NCBI GenBank assembly: GCA_035610835.1
Contig: CM069455.1
Coordinates: 53,734,639 to 53,798,638 of the forward strand
Direction: 5' to 3'
Source: Ophiura sarsii
Taxonomy: Eukaryota; Echinodermata; Ophiuroidea; Amphilepidida; Ophiuridae
Length of the DNA: 64,000 bases
Shown: piece by piece, positions 35,201 to 42,053 of the stretch
How positions within the stretch are numbered: position 1 is the first letter of the stretch
Layout: each line of letters starts with the position of its first letter
The notes under the pieces: generated by a model
The model's input: only the letters and a program-made list of their open reading frames with translations
What the model was told of the DNA's origin: nothing
Database searches by the model: none
Position numbers and translations under genes: made by a program

Positions 35201-38200
35201 GAGTTATCTTTTCCAAACCTAAAATGGGTCAAAAAACGTGTTTTTTATAATTTTTTATCATGGTTGGATTCATTGAACCCTTTTCTGCAAAAAACTGTAT
35301 ACGTTTATAAAGATTAAATGAATATTGAAGAAGTTACGGCAGTTTTACGGAGACTGTACCTGAGAGTCCACACCCCCCTTAAAAGAATGCAATACATAGG
35401 AAAAGGTTCAGTAACCTGTCTCAGAAATACATAATGAAATGTGATCGGGGGGGGGGGGGGTACTCAAATTACATTTTTGTTTTTTTGACAATGGTGTGCT
35501 GTTGGTTGAGTTGAAACCCGGGGGATGGGAGACTTGCCTAATACGGTATACAGGGATGTGCCGCTCTAATGGGTTGCTTTTTTGCAAACAATCCCTGAAC
35601 ATGGAGTATGATTTTGTGCTGGAAAATCCCTAATAATGGGGTCACTTTTTACAAATGTTTTAACATTTATTTTGGAGCCTATACCTCAAAAACAATTTTA
35701 AGCGATTTTTTGTCTTACGGGACCCATGTTTAAGGATTACCATACTTGTAAAAAAGTGACCTTTTCGAGCGGTAACCTGATTGATAGTGTGAGTACCCCT
35801 CCATGTGAAGGCATTGAACTGCCAGCAATACTTACCTGGTACGAAAGAATGTGCTGCATGGTTATATTCCGCCTAGGCGCCTAGGAAGTCATTACACTCA
35901 CTAACCTAACCATCCATCTCCTCCGGAGTTAGTGACCACAATAAAAATATAAATTCCCGTTTCCTAAAACTTTTGTTCCTGGTTTTGTAGGATACGATTA
36001 AAACAATGCATTGAATTAGGAAATATTGTAAACAACTTTTCATATAATTTTCCAAATATTTACATATTAAAACATTTTCAAAAATATTGATTAATGTTCA
36101 ACCAAAATTAATTACAATATGTTGGGACAAAATTTGCAAATTATGTTTTTTATGTGTTACCTTTGTTTGAATCCCGTTGGGTACGCATGATCGTTCCAAT
36201 AAATCGCGCAAAATGGGGGGTTTTCTGTACCATGTCCGCGATTCCCCAAAATTAGGGGTGATTTTTGAAGCTATGTCCGCAATTTCAAAAAAGTAAGGGG
36301 TGTTTTTTGGAGAGGCTATGTCCGCGAAGAAGAACAAAAATTAGAATGAGTATTATGTCATATCAAATGTCCCGAGAATAGGAAAAAGGGGTATTTTTTA
36401 CCAGATGTGTCCTCGTTTTTGCGCAAAAAGGGGGACTATTTAGAAAGTGTCCTTGATATGGTGAAAAAGGGGGTTATTTTCAGTCAAAATGTCCGCGTTT
36501 TTGTGCGAAAAAGGGGGTCAAAATTAGCACAATTGTCCGTGAAACGCCGTCAAATATGGGGTTATTTCAAGATCCTGGAACAATCCATGTGTTACCCTCT
36601 GAATACGAAGAGAGAACACCAGGGTTTGAATCTTGTTTCTCTTCTATTTTATTTCAGGTAGAGGTCAAGTCAATAGACAAGGATGCAACATCTGGTAAAT
36701 GGAAAGTCCACTACGTCCATCATATTCCAGGAAGTGACTGGTTCAAGGTCAAAGAACAGTTTGTCGAAGCCAAAGTTGTGATCCTTGGTGCTGGATCATT
36801 AGGTTCCACCAATATCTTGCTGCAATCCAAAGCTCGTGGACTAGACATTTCGGAAAACCTTGGCAAGCGTTTCAGCACCAATGGTGATTCGCTAGGTTTT
36901 AGCTATAACGGGACGGAGAAAACGAGACCGGTTGGACGGAATCCGACCCATGTAATGATCGACGGGAATGCTCCAGGACCGTGCATAACGACATTCATAG
37001 ACATGCGCGGCAGAGAGGGAAGAGACTTGGAGGAGAGTTACATCCTTGAAGATGGCACCCCTCCACGTTGCACTAAACTACCACTGAAATTCACGTTGAA
37101 AGCTGAGGGCCAGCTATCCAGTGAAGATGTATCGCCTGCGGACAATGCAAAACAGTGGGCCAGAACGCTGAAAGGTACAGATTTTGAGCATTCTATGTCG
37201 TTCCTGGCAATGAGCAATGATAAATCGGAAGGGGAGCTGAAACTTGGCGAGAACGGCAGAGTGTGGGTCGATTACAAGGGAGTTGGAGACGGCAAGAACT
37301 TTGATATCATCCACAATGCGATGAGGACAGCTACGGAAGCACTGAAGGGTGATTACATTCCCAACCCACTGTGGGGCGGTGTGGTTGCCAAATTAAGACA
37401 CACAAAAGCTGTGATCACTGTACATCCCCTCGGAGGATGTGGAATGGCCGAAACAGGTGCTAGTGGTGTTGTCAATCACATGGGGGAGGTGTTCAAAGGA
37501 GACTCGGCAGAAACGCATCAGGGTCTGTTTGTAGTGGATGGTGCTATAATGCCTCGTAGCTTAGGAGTGAATCCATCATTTAGTATTTCCATGATTGCTG
37601 AGAGGTGTATGAGACTCATTGCTTACAAGTATGGATGGGATATCAACTACAATACGTGGAAATCATTAGGTGAGTTGGGTATCACATGGGCATCATATGT
37701 ATATCACATGTATATCACAGGGGCATCACATGTGTATCACAGGAGTATCACATGGATATCACAGGAGTATCTCATGGATATCACAGGGGTATCACAGGGG
37801 TATCATACGGGGTTAAAAAGTATAACATGGGACATCACATGGGGCACCACATATCTCATGGGGGCTTACACGAGATATCACATGAGCTATTCAAATTTAA
37901 TCAAATTGGTTATTACAATGGGTGTCTCATAGAGTATCTCCTTAGGATCTTAAAGGGTATCGCAGGGGTTATCATGATACATATAATTCTTCATGTCCCC
38001 TTTTAGCTGTGAAGGGGTTCAATATCACTAAAACCCGCCAATTTCAAAGTTGGAGGAAACCAGAGATGTCTGCTAATAAGGTCTGCATGCACTTGGTACT
38101 GGGAATTGATCCCTGGGTGTAAGTGGTGCAATGCATCAATGGAAATATGGATTAGTCTATCATTTTCTTACTCTTATGGCCCTAATAAGTAGTTTTATGT

Positions 38201-40032
38201 TTCTTTAATATCTTCCTACAGAAATGACAGACAACCCCGTTCAACCAGGTATCCGCTTCACAGAGAGAATGGTCGGCCATCTATCAGTGTATAACGAGAA
38301 GCATCGGGCTGAATTCACCCTGACAATTGAAAGCCAAAATGTCCGTGCTATGATCAAAGACAAAGAACATTCAGCGACAATCTACGGCACAGTAGAATGT
38401 GGCGCCCTTTCTTCCGAGCCGCTCACCGTTTCCAAGGGACATTTTGAACTGTTCTCAAGGAGCACCGAAGATCATCAAAGGCAGATGCTGTACGTTATGG
38501 TGCTGACAAGTCAGGAAGGGAAACAGTACTATTTTGTAGGAAAGAAACATGTTCATAAAGATTCCGCCCTGGAAATCGGTCTTGGAGACACCACAAAATT
38601 GTATGTGACCATACATGAGGGTGTGAATGACAGCGGGGAAGTGGTGGCCACGGGGACGCTGATTATCAAGCTCGGGGACTTCATGAAACAGATGAATACA
38701 TTGGAGATCTTCAACAGTGGCAGTTTCTTCGAGAAACTCAAGTGGAAAGGCAAATTTATCGCCTGGTTTGCCGGTGTAATGTGGAAGGTGTATGGCGGTT
38801 TGTCTGCAAACAAGCCTGATGATGATATCGACGGTGGAAGTGATGTGGATGGCACTCGGGTGAAGCGTACATTGCGATTACCATCACCTGCGGTGCGGTA
38901 CCCGATCACGACGGAAGACGGGAAGAACTTGATGCTGACGAGATATCGCGGTGGATCAAAGGGGCCGATTGTTCTGATGCACGGTATGGGAGTTTCAACA
39001 GATGGTTATACTATAGATACCATCGACACAAACTTAGCTGAGTACTTAGTGGAGAACGAATACGATGTTTGGTTGTTTGACAATAGGAACTCCATCGCCA
39101 ATGCAGATCAATCGATGATGCAATCTGACCTAGATGACGGTGCACAGTATGACATACCGCTAGCAATTGATACCATACTACAGGAAACCTGCGAAAAAGA
39201 TGTGCAAGTGTTTGCACACTGTGCAAGCTCCATCATGTTCTTTGCCTCTCTTTTGTCTGGTTCATTAGAGGGAAAGATCCGATCCGTAGTGGCGTCTCAA
39301 GCAACATTTTGCACAATACCGAGCGCCACCAACAAACTGAAAGCTAAGCTGAGACTCCCGCAGCTATTGCATAACGTAGGCGTCGATGGCTTATCGGCGT
39401 ACACGGATGAGTTGGCAAAATTGAAAGGAAAAGCGCTCAATCATTTTGTTGAGAATTTTGCCGATGTCGCATTGAAGATTGACGAACATTGCGACAACAG
39501 CGTATGTCACCGCGTTACTTTCATGTACGGTCAGCTGTTTAACCACACCAATCTCAATCGTCTCACCCATGAACACCTCCATGAACAATTTGGCTACGGC
39601 AACTCATCCGTCTTCCGACATCTCAGCCAATGCTTCAACTCCGAACACATTGTCAGTCATAGCGGTAAAAAGATCTACCTCCCAGATTTCCACAAAGAAA
39701 ATCGGTCTCAGAAGTACAAGGATCAGATGAAGAAGCTAGACTTGCCCATTTTCTTCTTGAGCGGCGAGAAGAATAAGAGTTTTGATCCCAAGTCAACAGA
39801 AAAAGCTCTTGCTCGGTGCAAGGAAGCCCATCCAGTGCAGAACTACGAGAGAGAAGTGGTCCCAAACTATGGCCATTTTGATTGTCTTATCGGTGAGAAT
39901 GCCGCCGTTGATGTATGGCCAAAGTTTATTGATTTCTTGAATAGGTACGCTGAACCTATGATGGCGCCTGACACGCCAGTCACAAATCTTGCGCGACGCT
40001 TTGCGATACGTTTTGATAGTACCACTATGTAA
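13978..40032 (+). CDS. Fused GMC oxidoreductase (cholesterol-oxidase-like) and alpha/beta hydrolase, 8 coding exons
   Basis: The coding exons are 13978-14232, 17466-17576, 20868-21117, 24398-24531, 29666-29856, 34304-34475, 36658-37669 and 38222-40032. They total 3936 bases, giving about 1311 residues with every junction GT..AG and in frame. Residues 1-140 are acidic low complexity. Residues 143-700 are the FAD-dependent GMC module: GSGYGG at 150-155, E173 at the end of strand 2, GCGLGGTSLINA at 225-236, a Cys cluster at 335-345, GAGSLGST, HPLGG with H627, and GVNPS with N676. The last two match the His and Asn of bacterial cholesterol oxidase. Residues 710-900 form a conserved spacer. Residues about 935-1290 are an alpha/beta hydrolase: MHGMG near 962, nucleophile elbow AHCAS with C1042, and H1260 in YGHFD. 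No signal peptide or membrane helix is evident. Substrate unknown; a sterol or long-chain alcohol is inferred from the family. Confidence 0.9.
14419..14588. mobile_element. Palindromic MITE (GGGCTATTCCATTTG family)
   Basis: Ends ACTGGGCTATTCCATTTG and CAAATGGAATAGCGCAGT are inverted copies around a 130-base core, inside intron 1. A shorter relative is at about 14798-14888, and fragments occur near 18426, 18745 and 19320. Confidence 0.65.
14798..14888. mobile_element. Short relative of the GGGCTATTCCATTTG MITE
   Basis: TTGGGCTATTCCATTTAAAA and GAATTTCAAATGGAGTTAT mirror each other; it lies in intron 1, 210 bases from a longer family member. Confidence 0.5.
15182..15211. other. Perfect hairpin, 13-bp stem
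   Basis: ATTTGGCAGCCGC, loop GTCA, then GCGGCTGCCAAAT. It lies in intron 1. It could be folded RNA or a small palindrome; no function assigned. Confidence 0.6.
15740..16215 (+). pseudogene. Decayed CR1/L2-like LINE 3' end
   Basis: Broken frames translate to pieces typical of the C-terminus of these LINEs: LQKIQNTAACILT, then LKGLHWLPV, then AAPVYGII...TAETVTIFKKL. The end resembles the conserved GCGCTC-type 3' tail. A 25-base stretch (ACTGTTACAATCTTCAAAAA) is tandemly doubled near 16053-16098. It sits in intron 1 in the sense direction. Confidence 0.65.
16216..17465. other. Rest of intron 1
   Basis: No gene. AT-rich, with a decayed end of the AGGCCAAGTAAA family at about 17312-17343. The acceptor ACCACTTAG lies at 17465. 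Confidence 0.4.
17466..17576 (+). CDS. GMC/hydrolase gene, coding exon 2
   Basis: 37 codons, VLIDMENYINN to DLSSELE, phase 0 on both sides, between acceptor CACTTAG and donor GTATAG. It is acidic and belongs to the N-terminal extension before the flavin domain. The exon is short and has no domain, so it is less certain than exons 3-8. Confidence 0.75.
17734..18203. mobile_element. Fold-back MITE, TAAACTGCTCAC family, copy 1
   Basis: Almost fully palindromic: TAAACTGCTCACAAAAAGTA at the left is mirrored at the right, and the arms stay complementary through about 200 bases to a short centre near 17945-17985. TA is at each end. The same family is at 44230-45080; related termini are at 48434-49178 and 28408-29251. 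It has no coding capacity and lies in intron 2. Confidence 0.85.
18456..18698. mobile_element. TTAA-type MITE (CACTTTCC family), degenerate copy A
   Basis: Internal sequence (CAACATTTCACAAAATGTTT, then ATATTTGGAATCGCCAT) matches 46194-46413 and 61979-62217. The left end is eroded and the right end is CCGCGTGGAAAGTGCTAA. It appears to sit inside a member of the GGGCTATTCCATTTG family, whose halves flank it near 18426-18455 and 18699-18750. Confidence 0.6.
18833..19090 (+). repeat. Dispersed repeat, shared with 23333-23545
   Basis: AGAATTCAAGATGAACATTA and AATCGACGTTTTGTTG then GGTGTAAGTTCATACAT recur in the same order in intron 3. Class unknown. Confidence 0.6.
19118..19208 (+). repeat. Direct repeat pair within intron 2
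   Basis: AACGGTCCTTCAAACC...GACTAAAACGTGATTCATTA then GCAACTAATTAAA is repeated at 19798-19870, about 680 bases away. It could be the long-ago ends of one element or a local duplication. Confidence 0.55.
19209..20867. other. Rest of intron 2
   Basis: Holds the second half of the direct repeat (19798-19870), CAGTGGCGTAAATTTGTTGC at about 19945 followed by a G run (probable hAT-like left end without a clear partner), and ACTTTCAGG-type AT-rich sequence. No gene. The acceptor TTTTCATCACCAG ends at 20867. Confidence 0.4.
20868..21117 (+). CDS. GMC/hydrolase gene, coding exon 3 (FAD-binding)
   Basis: 83 codons plus one base, from SKIDKSYFPQ to QQKSIY, with donor GTAAGC. It contains the Rossmann fold start YDVIVIGSGYGG, followed by VCVLERGKEWQPG, in which the Glu is expected to bind the FAD ribose. 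It begins phase 0 and ends phase 1, matching exon 4. Confidence 0.95.
22573..22613. other. Perfect hairpin, 18-bp stem
   Basis: GGTGTTTATCATGACACC, loop TTAAT, then the exact reverse complement. It sits in intron 3 within sequence repeating AAAGGTGTCA-like words (22480-22700). Confidence 0.65.
23223..23250. other. Perfect hairpin, 13-bp stem
   Basis: TGAGACTAAAATA, loop CC, then TATTTTAGTCTCA. It lies in intron 3; function unknown. Confidence 0.5.
23333..23545 (+). repeat. Dispersed repeat, second copy of 18833-19090
   Basis: Same order of shared words as the intron 2 copy, with a different central segment. Confidence 0.6.
24398..24531 (+). CDS. GMC/hydrolase gene, coding exon 4 (FAD contact motif)
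   Basis: Two bases complete a Gly codon, then 44 codons DPTSLYDVIA to PKIFEDK. The acceptor is AATCCAG and the donor GTGAGA. GCGLGGTSLINANV is the GMC glycine-rich signature that packs against the flavin. Ends phase 0. Confidence 0.95.
24532..26230. other. First part of intron 4
   Basis: No gene. It shows AGAGTGAAAA-type short repeats (24594-24690), a GTGTGATTGGGGAAGGAT tandem near 24790-24830, and a GC-rich inverted pair CAGGCGGCGGA / TCCGCCGCC at about 25795-25903 that may be a small element. Confidence 0.4.
26231..26487. mobile_element. Element with ~40-bp perfect inverted ends
   Basis: AATTGAGGACCCTAGATCTA followed by AAAGGGGGTTAAGTCACA is mirrored exactly at the right end (26449-26487). 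The core is about 180 bases without coding capacity. No target duplication is clear. It lies in intron 4. Confidence 0.75.
26488..27681. other. Middle of intron 4
   Basis: G and C runs near 26650 and 26837, a purine tract at about 26690-26755, and a C run near 27053. Low-complexity translations here are artefacts of these tracts. No gene. Confidence 0.4.
27682..27952. mobile_element. Inverted-repeat element, GGCGACGAAAAAA family
   Basis: GGCGACGAAAAAAAGAAACC on the left is mirrored by GGTTTCCTTTTTTCGTCGCC on the right with one or two differences. Next to the right end is CCGACCGACCC, a word also seen at about 31068, 47690 and 60285. It lies in intron 4. Confidence 0.65.
28408..29251. mobile_element. 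Fold-back element related to the TAAACTGCTCAC family, with a nested hAT
   Basis: Left TAACCTGCGCCAATAAAGTA and right TACTTTATTGGCGCAGTTTA are inverted, and the arms continue inwards (ATCTTCTGCGCATTTTGACA with its mirror near 29125). The arm word TCTAAACACTT matches the position of TCGAAACACTT in the 17734 element, so they are distant relatives. A hAT element at 28815-29000 has inserted near the centre. Confidence 0.75.
28815..29000. mobile_element. Short hAT-type element nested in the fold-back element
   Basis: Ends CAAGGGCGCAGATCC and GGATCTGCGCCCTTG are perfect inverted repeats, flanked on both sides by TGTGTGAT (28807-28814 and 29001-29008). The core holds poly-C tracts. 186 bp, non-coding. 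Confidence 0.85.
29666..29856 (+). CDS. GMC/hydrolase gene, coding exon 5
   Basis: 63 codons plus two bases, IWPQQLRDDL to NVDGILK, between acceptor GTGTTAG and donor GTAAGT. It is helical and charged, and joins the FAD part to the cysteine-rich part. It ends AA, completed by A of exon 6 to Lys. Its 3' end and donor are tandemly copied in the following intron. Confidence 0.9.
29824..30290 (+). repeat. Tandem repeat copying the end of exon 5 and its splice donor
   Basis: Three diverged units of about 185-199 bases. Each starts with sequence like the last 35 bases of exon 5 (GACTTAAACGTTGACGGAAT), has a GTAAGT/GTAAGTG donor at 29857, 30042 or 30241, then AATAGGGGAGAGTGGGGTA. The first two units also contain a doubled sub-repeat ending TGGTCAGAGGA. 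Only the first unit is part of the reading frame. Confidence 0.8.
30341..30655 (+). pseudogene. Penelope-like reverse transcriptase fragment
   Basis: One open frame of 104 codons in intron 5, sense to the host gene: RFFKRYVDDILEIVTRG, then GKIPFLDTLI, then YRKPTHTNQYLNFES and HPLYHKLGVIRTLL. YVDD is the catalytic motif of reverse transcriptase. The FLD and YRKPTHT motifs with HK..V.RTL are typical of Penelope-like elements. The N-terminal RT part and the GIY-YIG endonuclease are absent, so this is a dead fragment. Confidence 0.8.
31038..31338. mobile_element. Inverted-repeat element ending in AGGCCTAAAAAA
   Basis: AGGCCTAAAAAAAAAGGTTT then GATTGGCGTAAC is mirrored by GTTATGCCAATC then AAACC...TTTTTTAGGCCT. 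CCGACCGACCC follows the left arm. It lies in intron 5. Confidence 0.65.
31957..32310. mobile_element. Non-autonomous hAT-like element, copy 2
   Basis: Same family as 1405-1757 (CAGGGGTCGCATTCTGACG to GCTATCCCTG), here with an exact 8-bp target duplication CTGCCATG at 31949-31956 and 32311-32318. It lies in intron 5; non-coding. Confidence 0.85.
32512..32850. mobile_element. hAT-type element with GTGCGAAATTTTGTGAC repeats
   Basis: CAGTGGCGTACTG and GGTACGCGCCTG form the ends, with GCTAGTTT on both sides (32504-32511 and 32851-32858). The core has four copies of GTGCGAAATTTTGTGAC-like units and a C run. The same core is found in the nested element at 44318-44685. It lies in intron 5. Confidence 0.85.
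33687..33930. mobile_element. Palindromic MITE, GAGGGTTGAGCGCCAGAAGG family, copy 1
   Basis: GAGGGTTGAGCGCCAGAAGG is mirrored by CCTTCTGGCGCTCGACCCTC. Inner sequence (TCTTAATTTGACTAAAACTA then AGTTATAAGTTGGGTGCTAC) is shared with 50969-51203; a diverged copy is 43770-43975. It lies in intron 5, about 370 bases before exon 6. Confidence 0.8.
34304..34475 (+). CDS. GMC/hydrolase gene, coding exon 6 (cysteine cluster)
   Basis: The first A completes a Lys codon, then 57 codons TPLYVNFEEK to GAHIFTR; acceptor TCCAACAG, donor GTAAGT. CIGCANCCSGCNTGAKNT carries five Cys (residues 335, 338, 341, 342, 345). A similar CxxC..GC..GxK element occurs in GMC relatives such as plant long-chain alcohol oxidases. 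The spacing could suit a metal or Fe-S cluster or disulfides; that is inference. Confidence 0.95.
34820..35040 (+). repeat. Dispersed repeat, inverted copy of 12745-12952
   Basis: GTGATCTTTTCCAGG through CATGATTT in intron 6 mirrors the leader-intron copy. It adjoins the 4852-4985-type repeat at 35258-35385, which suggests both may be parts of one larger element. Confidence 0.65.
35258..35385 (+). repeat. Dispersed repeat, second copy of 4852-4985
   Basis: TGGTTGGATTCATTGAACCC to CCACACCCCCCTTAAAA, in intron 6. Confidence 0.6.
35430..35800 (+). repeat. GAGTACCCC-type dispersed repeat, inverted relative at 56160-56500
   Basis: Words such as GGATGTGCCGCTCTAATGGG and GATTTTGTGCTGGAAAATCC occur in reverse at 56350-56470. 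It ends GTGAGTACCCCTCC. It lies in intron 6. Confidence 0.6.
36170..36600 (+). repeat. Subrepeat-rich element ending just before exon 7
   Basis: Diverged copies of a TGTCCGCGTTTTTGTGCGAA-like unit (about 30-60 bases) with AAAAAGGGGG words fill the last 400 bases of intron 6. The block stops about 60 bases before the exon 7 acceptor, so it crowds the branch-point area. Confidence 0.6.
36658..37669 (+). CDS. GMC/hydrolase gene, coding exon 7 (GMC core and C-terminal domain)
   Basis: 337 codons plus one base, VEVKSIDKD to TWKSL; acceptor TATTTTATTTCAG, donor GTGAGT. It holds AKVVILGAGSLGSTNILLQS (GMC signature), LGKRFSTNGDSLGF and the GMC C-terminal domain. H627 is in VHPLGGCGMAETG and N676 in SLGVNPSFSISMIAER. 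In bacterial cholesterol oxidase the equivalent His and Asn act at the substrate and flavin. The open frame continues past the donor to a stop at 37932. Confidence 0.95.
37675..37830 (+). repeat. Intron 7 minisatellite (ATCACATGG / ATCACAGGG units)
   Basis: Irregular 18-27-base units built on TATCACAGGGGTATCACA and TATCACATGGATATCACA. They contain no stop in the frame of exon 7. Confidence 0.75.
38222..40032 (+). CDS. GMC/hydrolase gene, coding exon 8 (spacer and alpha/beta hydrolase)
   Basis: Two bases complete a Glu, then 602 codons to TAA at 40030; acceptor TATCTTCCTACAG. Residues 710-900 (from MTDNPVQPGIRFTERM) are a beta-rich conserved spacer with no name I can give. The hydrolase follows: strand and oxyanion loop IVLMHGMGVSTDGY, YDVWLFDNRNS, nucleophile elbow VFAHCASSIMF with C1042, acid candidates in SGEKNKSFDP (D1230), and NYGHFD with H1260. 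Cys instead of Ser is known in dienelactone hydrolase; activity here is untested. The exon is one uninterrupted 1.8-kb block, unlike the rest of the gene. Confidence 0.95.
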
Positions 40033-40143
40033 GCTCTTATGAATTGCCATGCATGACTTATGGACTACTCATGCGGTATCACATGAGTTGCATGCACATT
40101 GGACACTCGGGAATGTCATGATTGGGTTGATCATGAGTGTCAT

Positions 40144-40382
40144 CTTATGATGGACTACTAATGGGTTTCACATGGGTCACGCATGGGCGTCTCATGATGA
40201 ACTACTCATGGGTGTCACATGGGTCACGCATGGGTGTCTCATGATGGACTACTCATGGGTGTCACATGGGTCACGCATGAGTGTCTCATGATGGACTGCT
40301 CATGGGTGTCACATGGGTCAGGCATGAGTGTCTCATGATGGACTGCCCATGGGTGTCACATGGGTCACTCATGGGTGTCACA
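40144..40382 (+). repeat. 47-bp minisatellite just after the stop codon
   Basis: Five copies of a 47-base unit: CATGATGGACTACTCATGGG, then TGTCACATGGGTCACGCATG, then GGTGTCT, each with one to five changes. The array starts about 110 bases after the stop, so it should lie in the 3' UTR. It shares the words TCACATGGG and ATCACATG with the intron 7 array. Confidence 0.85.
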
Positions 40383-40649
40383 TCACAATGCAAAATGATA
40401 TCCAGATTGAAACTGTTCATTATTTACTGATATTCAGTGGATGTATGAAAGTTTCTTCCTGGAAAACTGGCAGTCAAATGACTTGGTGTATATCTTGAAG
40501 TTTCATAATCAAGTGATTAGAGAATGCGCCAGCCAGGTTTGTTTATAAAAATCTGTTATAATGCTAAGGATAGCTTTGTATTACTAACCTAACATTCCTC
40601 AAATGTTTCTTTGTGTCGAGTTATGGCTTGTTTTAAAGAAGACTGAATG

Positions 40650-40775
40650 CGCTATGAAGCCATGATTGTGCGCATGTGTCTATGGGAACCGAGACGAATT
40701 GGAGACCAGAATTAGGGCATTTTGCAAAAACGCAATGCATTGCGGTGGTGTCTTTATAATTTTCTTTGGGCATGT
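40650..40775 (+). repeat. Dispersed repeat, inverted copy at 60090-60215
   Basis: GAACCGAGACGAATTGGAGA, then CCAGAATTAGGGCATTTTGC, is mirrored at 60100-60170. Class unknown. Confidence 0.65.
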
Positions 40776-41719
40776 TTATACTCCTTTCATTGACATTCAC
40801 GCTACGTCAATACATAACGTGGCCCGAAATGATAATGTCAATCTGATAACGTTGATGGACACCCAACTAACCATTATTGTTGATTTTCAAAGGGTAATTG
40901 AATGAAGAGTTGTTATAAGCGAGCAAAGGCATCCATTATAACTCGTCATGAAGAGAAACCCTACGCTGCGCCATTAATGGTTATCTAACTCTTCTTTTTA
41001 ACACTAACTACAGTATGTAGTCTAATATTTCATTGTATGGTTATATTAACCTTTTAGTTTGCCACAATAATTAATATCTACTATATTATTACGGCTAATG
41101 AAAGTTGATGAGTTTCCTGTCACATATTAAAAGTAGAAATTAGGAAATGTTGAAGGAGGCGGCAACTTTGTAATCATTCAGAATTTTTGAAATTGTTAAT
41201 TATCTAACAACTGCTAACCTTTCGATCAAATGATGGTTTGCTAAATTACCAAAAACAGATAATGAATGGAAACACTTCTTGATTTGGGTTCAAAAGTGTT
41301 TTTAACGTCTCCAAATCAATTCTTTTTGAAGCTGTTTGAAATAATAATCATTTTGTAATTGCCATACATCAAGATCAACTTCCTTTTATCAAGATAATTG
41401 GGCAAGGGATTGCATATTGGCATAGTATTGCTCCATACCCGCATACAGTAAGCCACCCAAGTGTTTTAACAAATCTATTACATGGTGGCATTGGTTCAAG
41501 ACTAGAATATTAACATGTATATTTGTGTCATTAGTTCTGAGACAAGTCTTGAGAGTCCATTGTCATAGTTTGATAGCAAATGTTAGAAAATTGAAAAACT
41601 TAAAATATTGATACAATTTTTTTTAATTCACCTTAAGTTTTGCAAGATATTTAGTCCTTTGTTTTCGAAATATCCTTTTCCAAGAAGATTATAAAATGAC
41701 GTTATGCATCATACATGCA

Positions 41720-42053
41720 AATATTTTACAAGATATTTTGCCCTTTGTTTCAAAATATGCCTTCCTAAGAATTTGATTTTGCATTATTTTATTGTGGTAC
41801 ACATATGAATGTATATTTTAATGTTTTGCTCATTGATGATATACATGTATGAAGTAAGAAGAAAATAAACCTCAACGCCCACTATATATATTTTACAAGA
41901 TATTTTGCCCTTTGTTTCAAAATATGCCCTCCCAAGAATTTGATTATGCATTTTTTTATTGTGTTACATATGAATGTGTTTTAATGTTTTGCTCATTGAT
42001 AGATGTACAACGGTATGAAGTCAGAGGAAAATAAACCTCAACGCCCACTATAT
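41720..42053 (+). repeat. Tandem duplication containing AATAAA signals
   Basis: Two units of about 166 bases (41720-41885 and 41886-42053), each from ATATTTTACAAGATATTTTG to AAATAAACCTCAACGCCCAC; a weaker partial copy precedes them at about 41637-41700. Each full unit ends with AATAAA. Confidence 0.75.
41864..41869 (+). terminator. Candidate poly(A) signal for the GMC/hydrolase gene
   Basis: First AATAAA I see downstream of the stop on this strand, implying a 3' UTR of about 1.85 kb. An identical copy lies in the duplicated unit at 42030-42035. It could instead be the tail of an inserted element, so the true 3' end is uncertain. Confidence 0.35.

Noticed and set aside
36556..36657. Translation start at 36556 upstream of exon 7
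   Set aside because: The open frame extends into intronic repeat, but TTTATTTCAG at 36657 is a strong acceptor and the GMC homology begins there in frame with exon 6.
38553..38909. Minus-strand protein of 118 residues
   Set aside because: Shadow of coding exon 8; no homology or splice signals of its own.
13978..40032. Recent bacterial contamination or very recent gene transfer for the GMC/hydrolase gene
   Set aside because: It is split by eight-exon structure with repeat-filled introns, so it is a resident gene; an ancient transfer cannot be judged without a tree.
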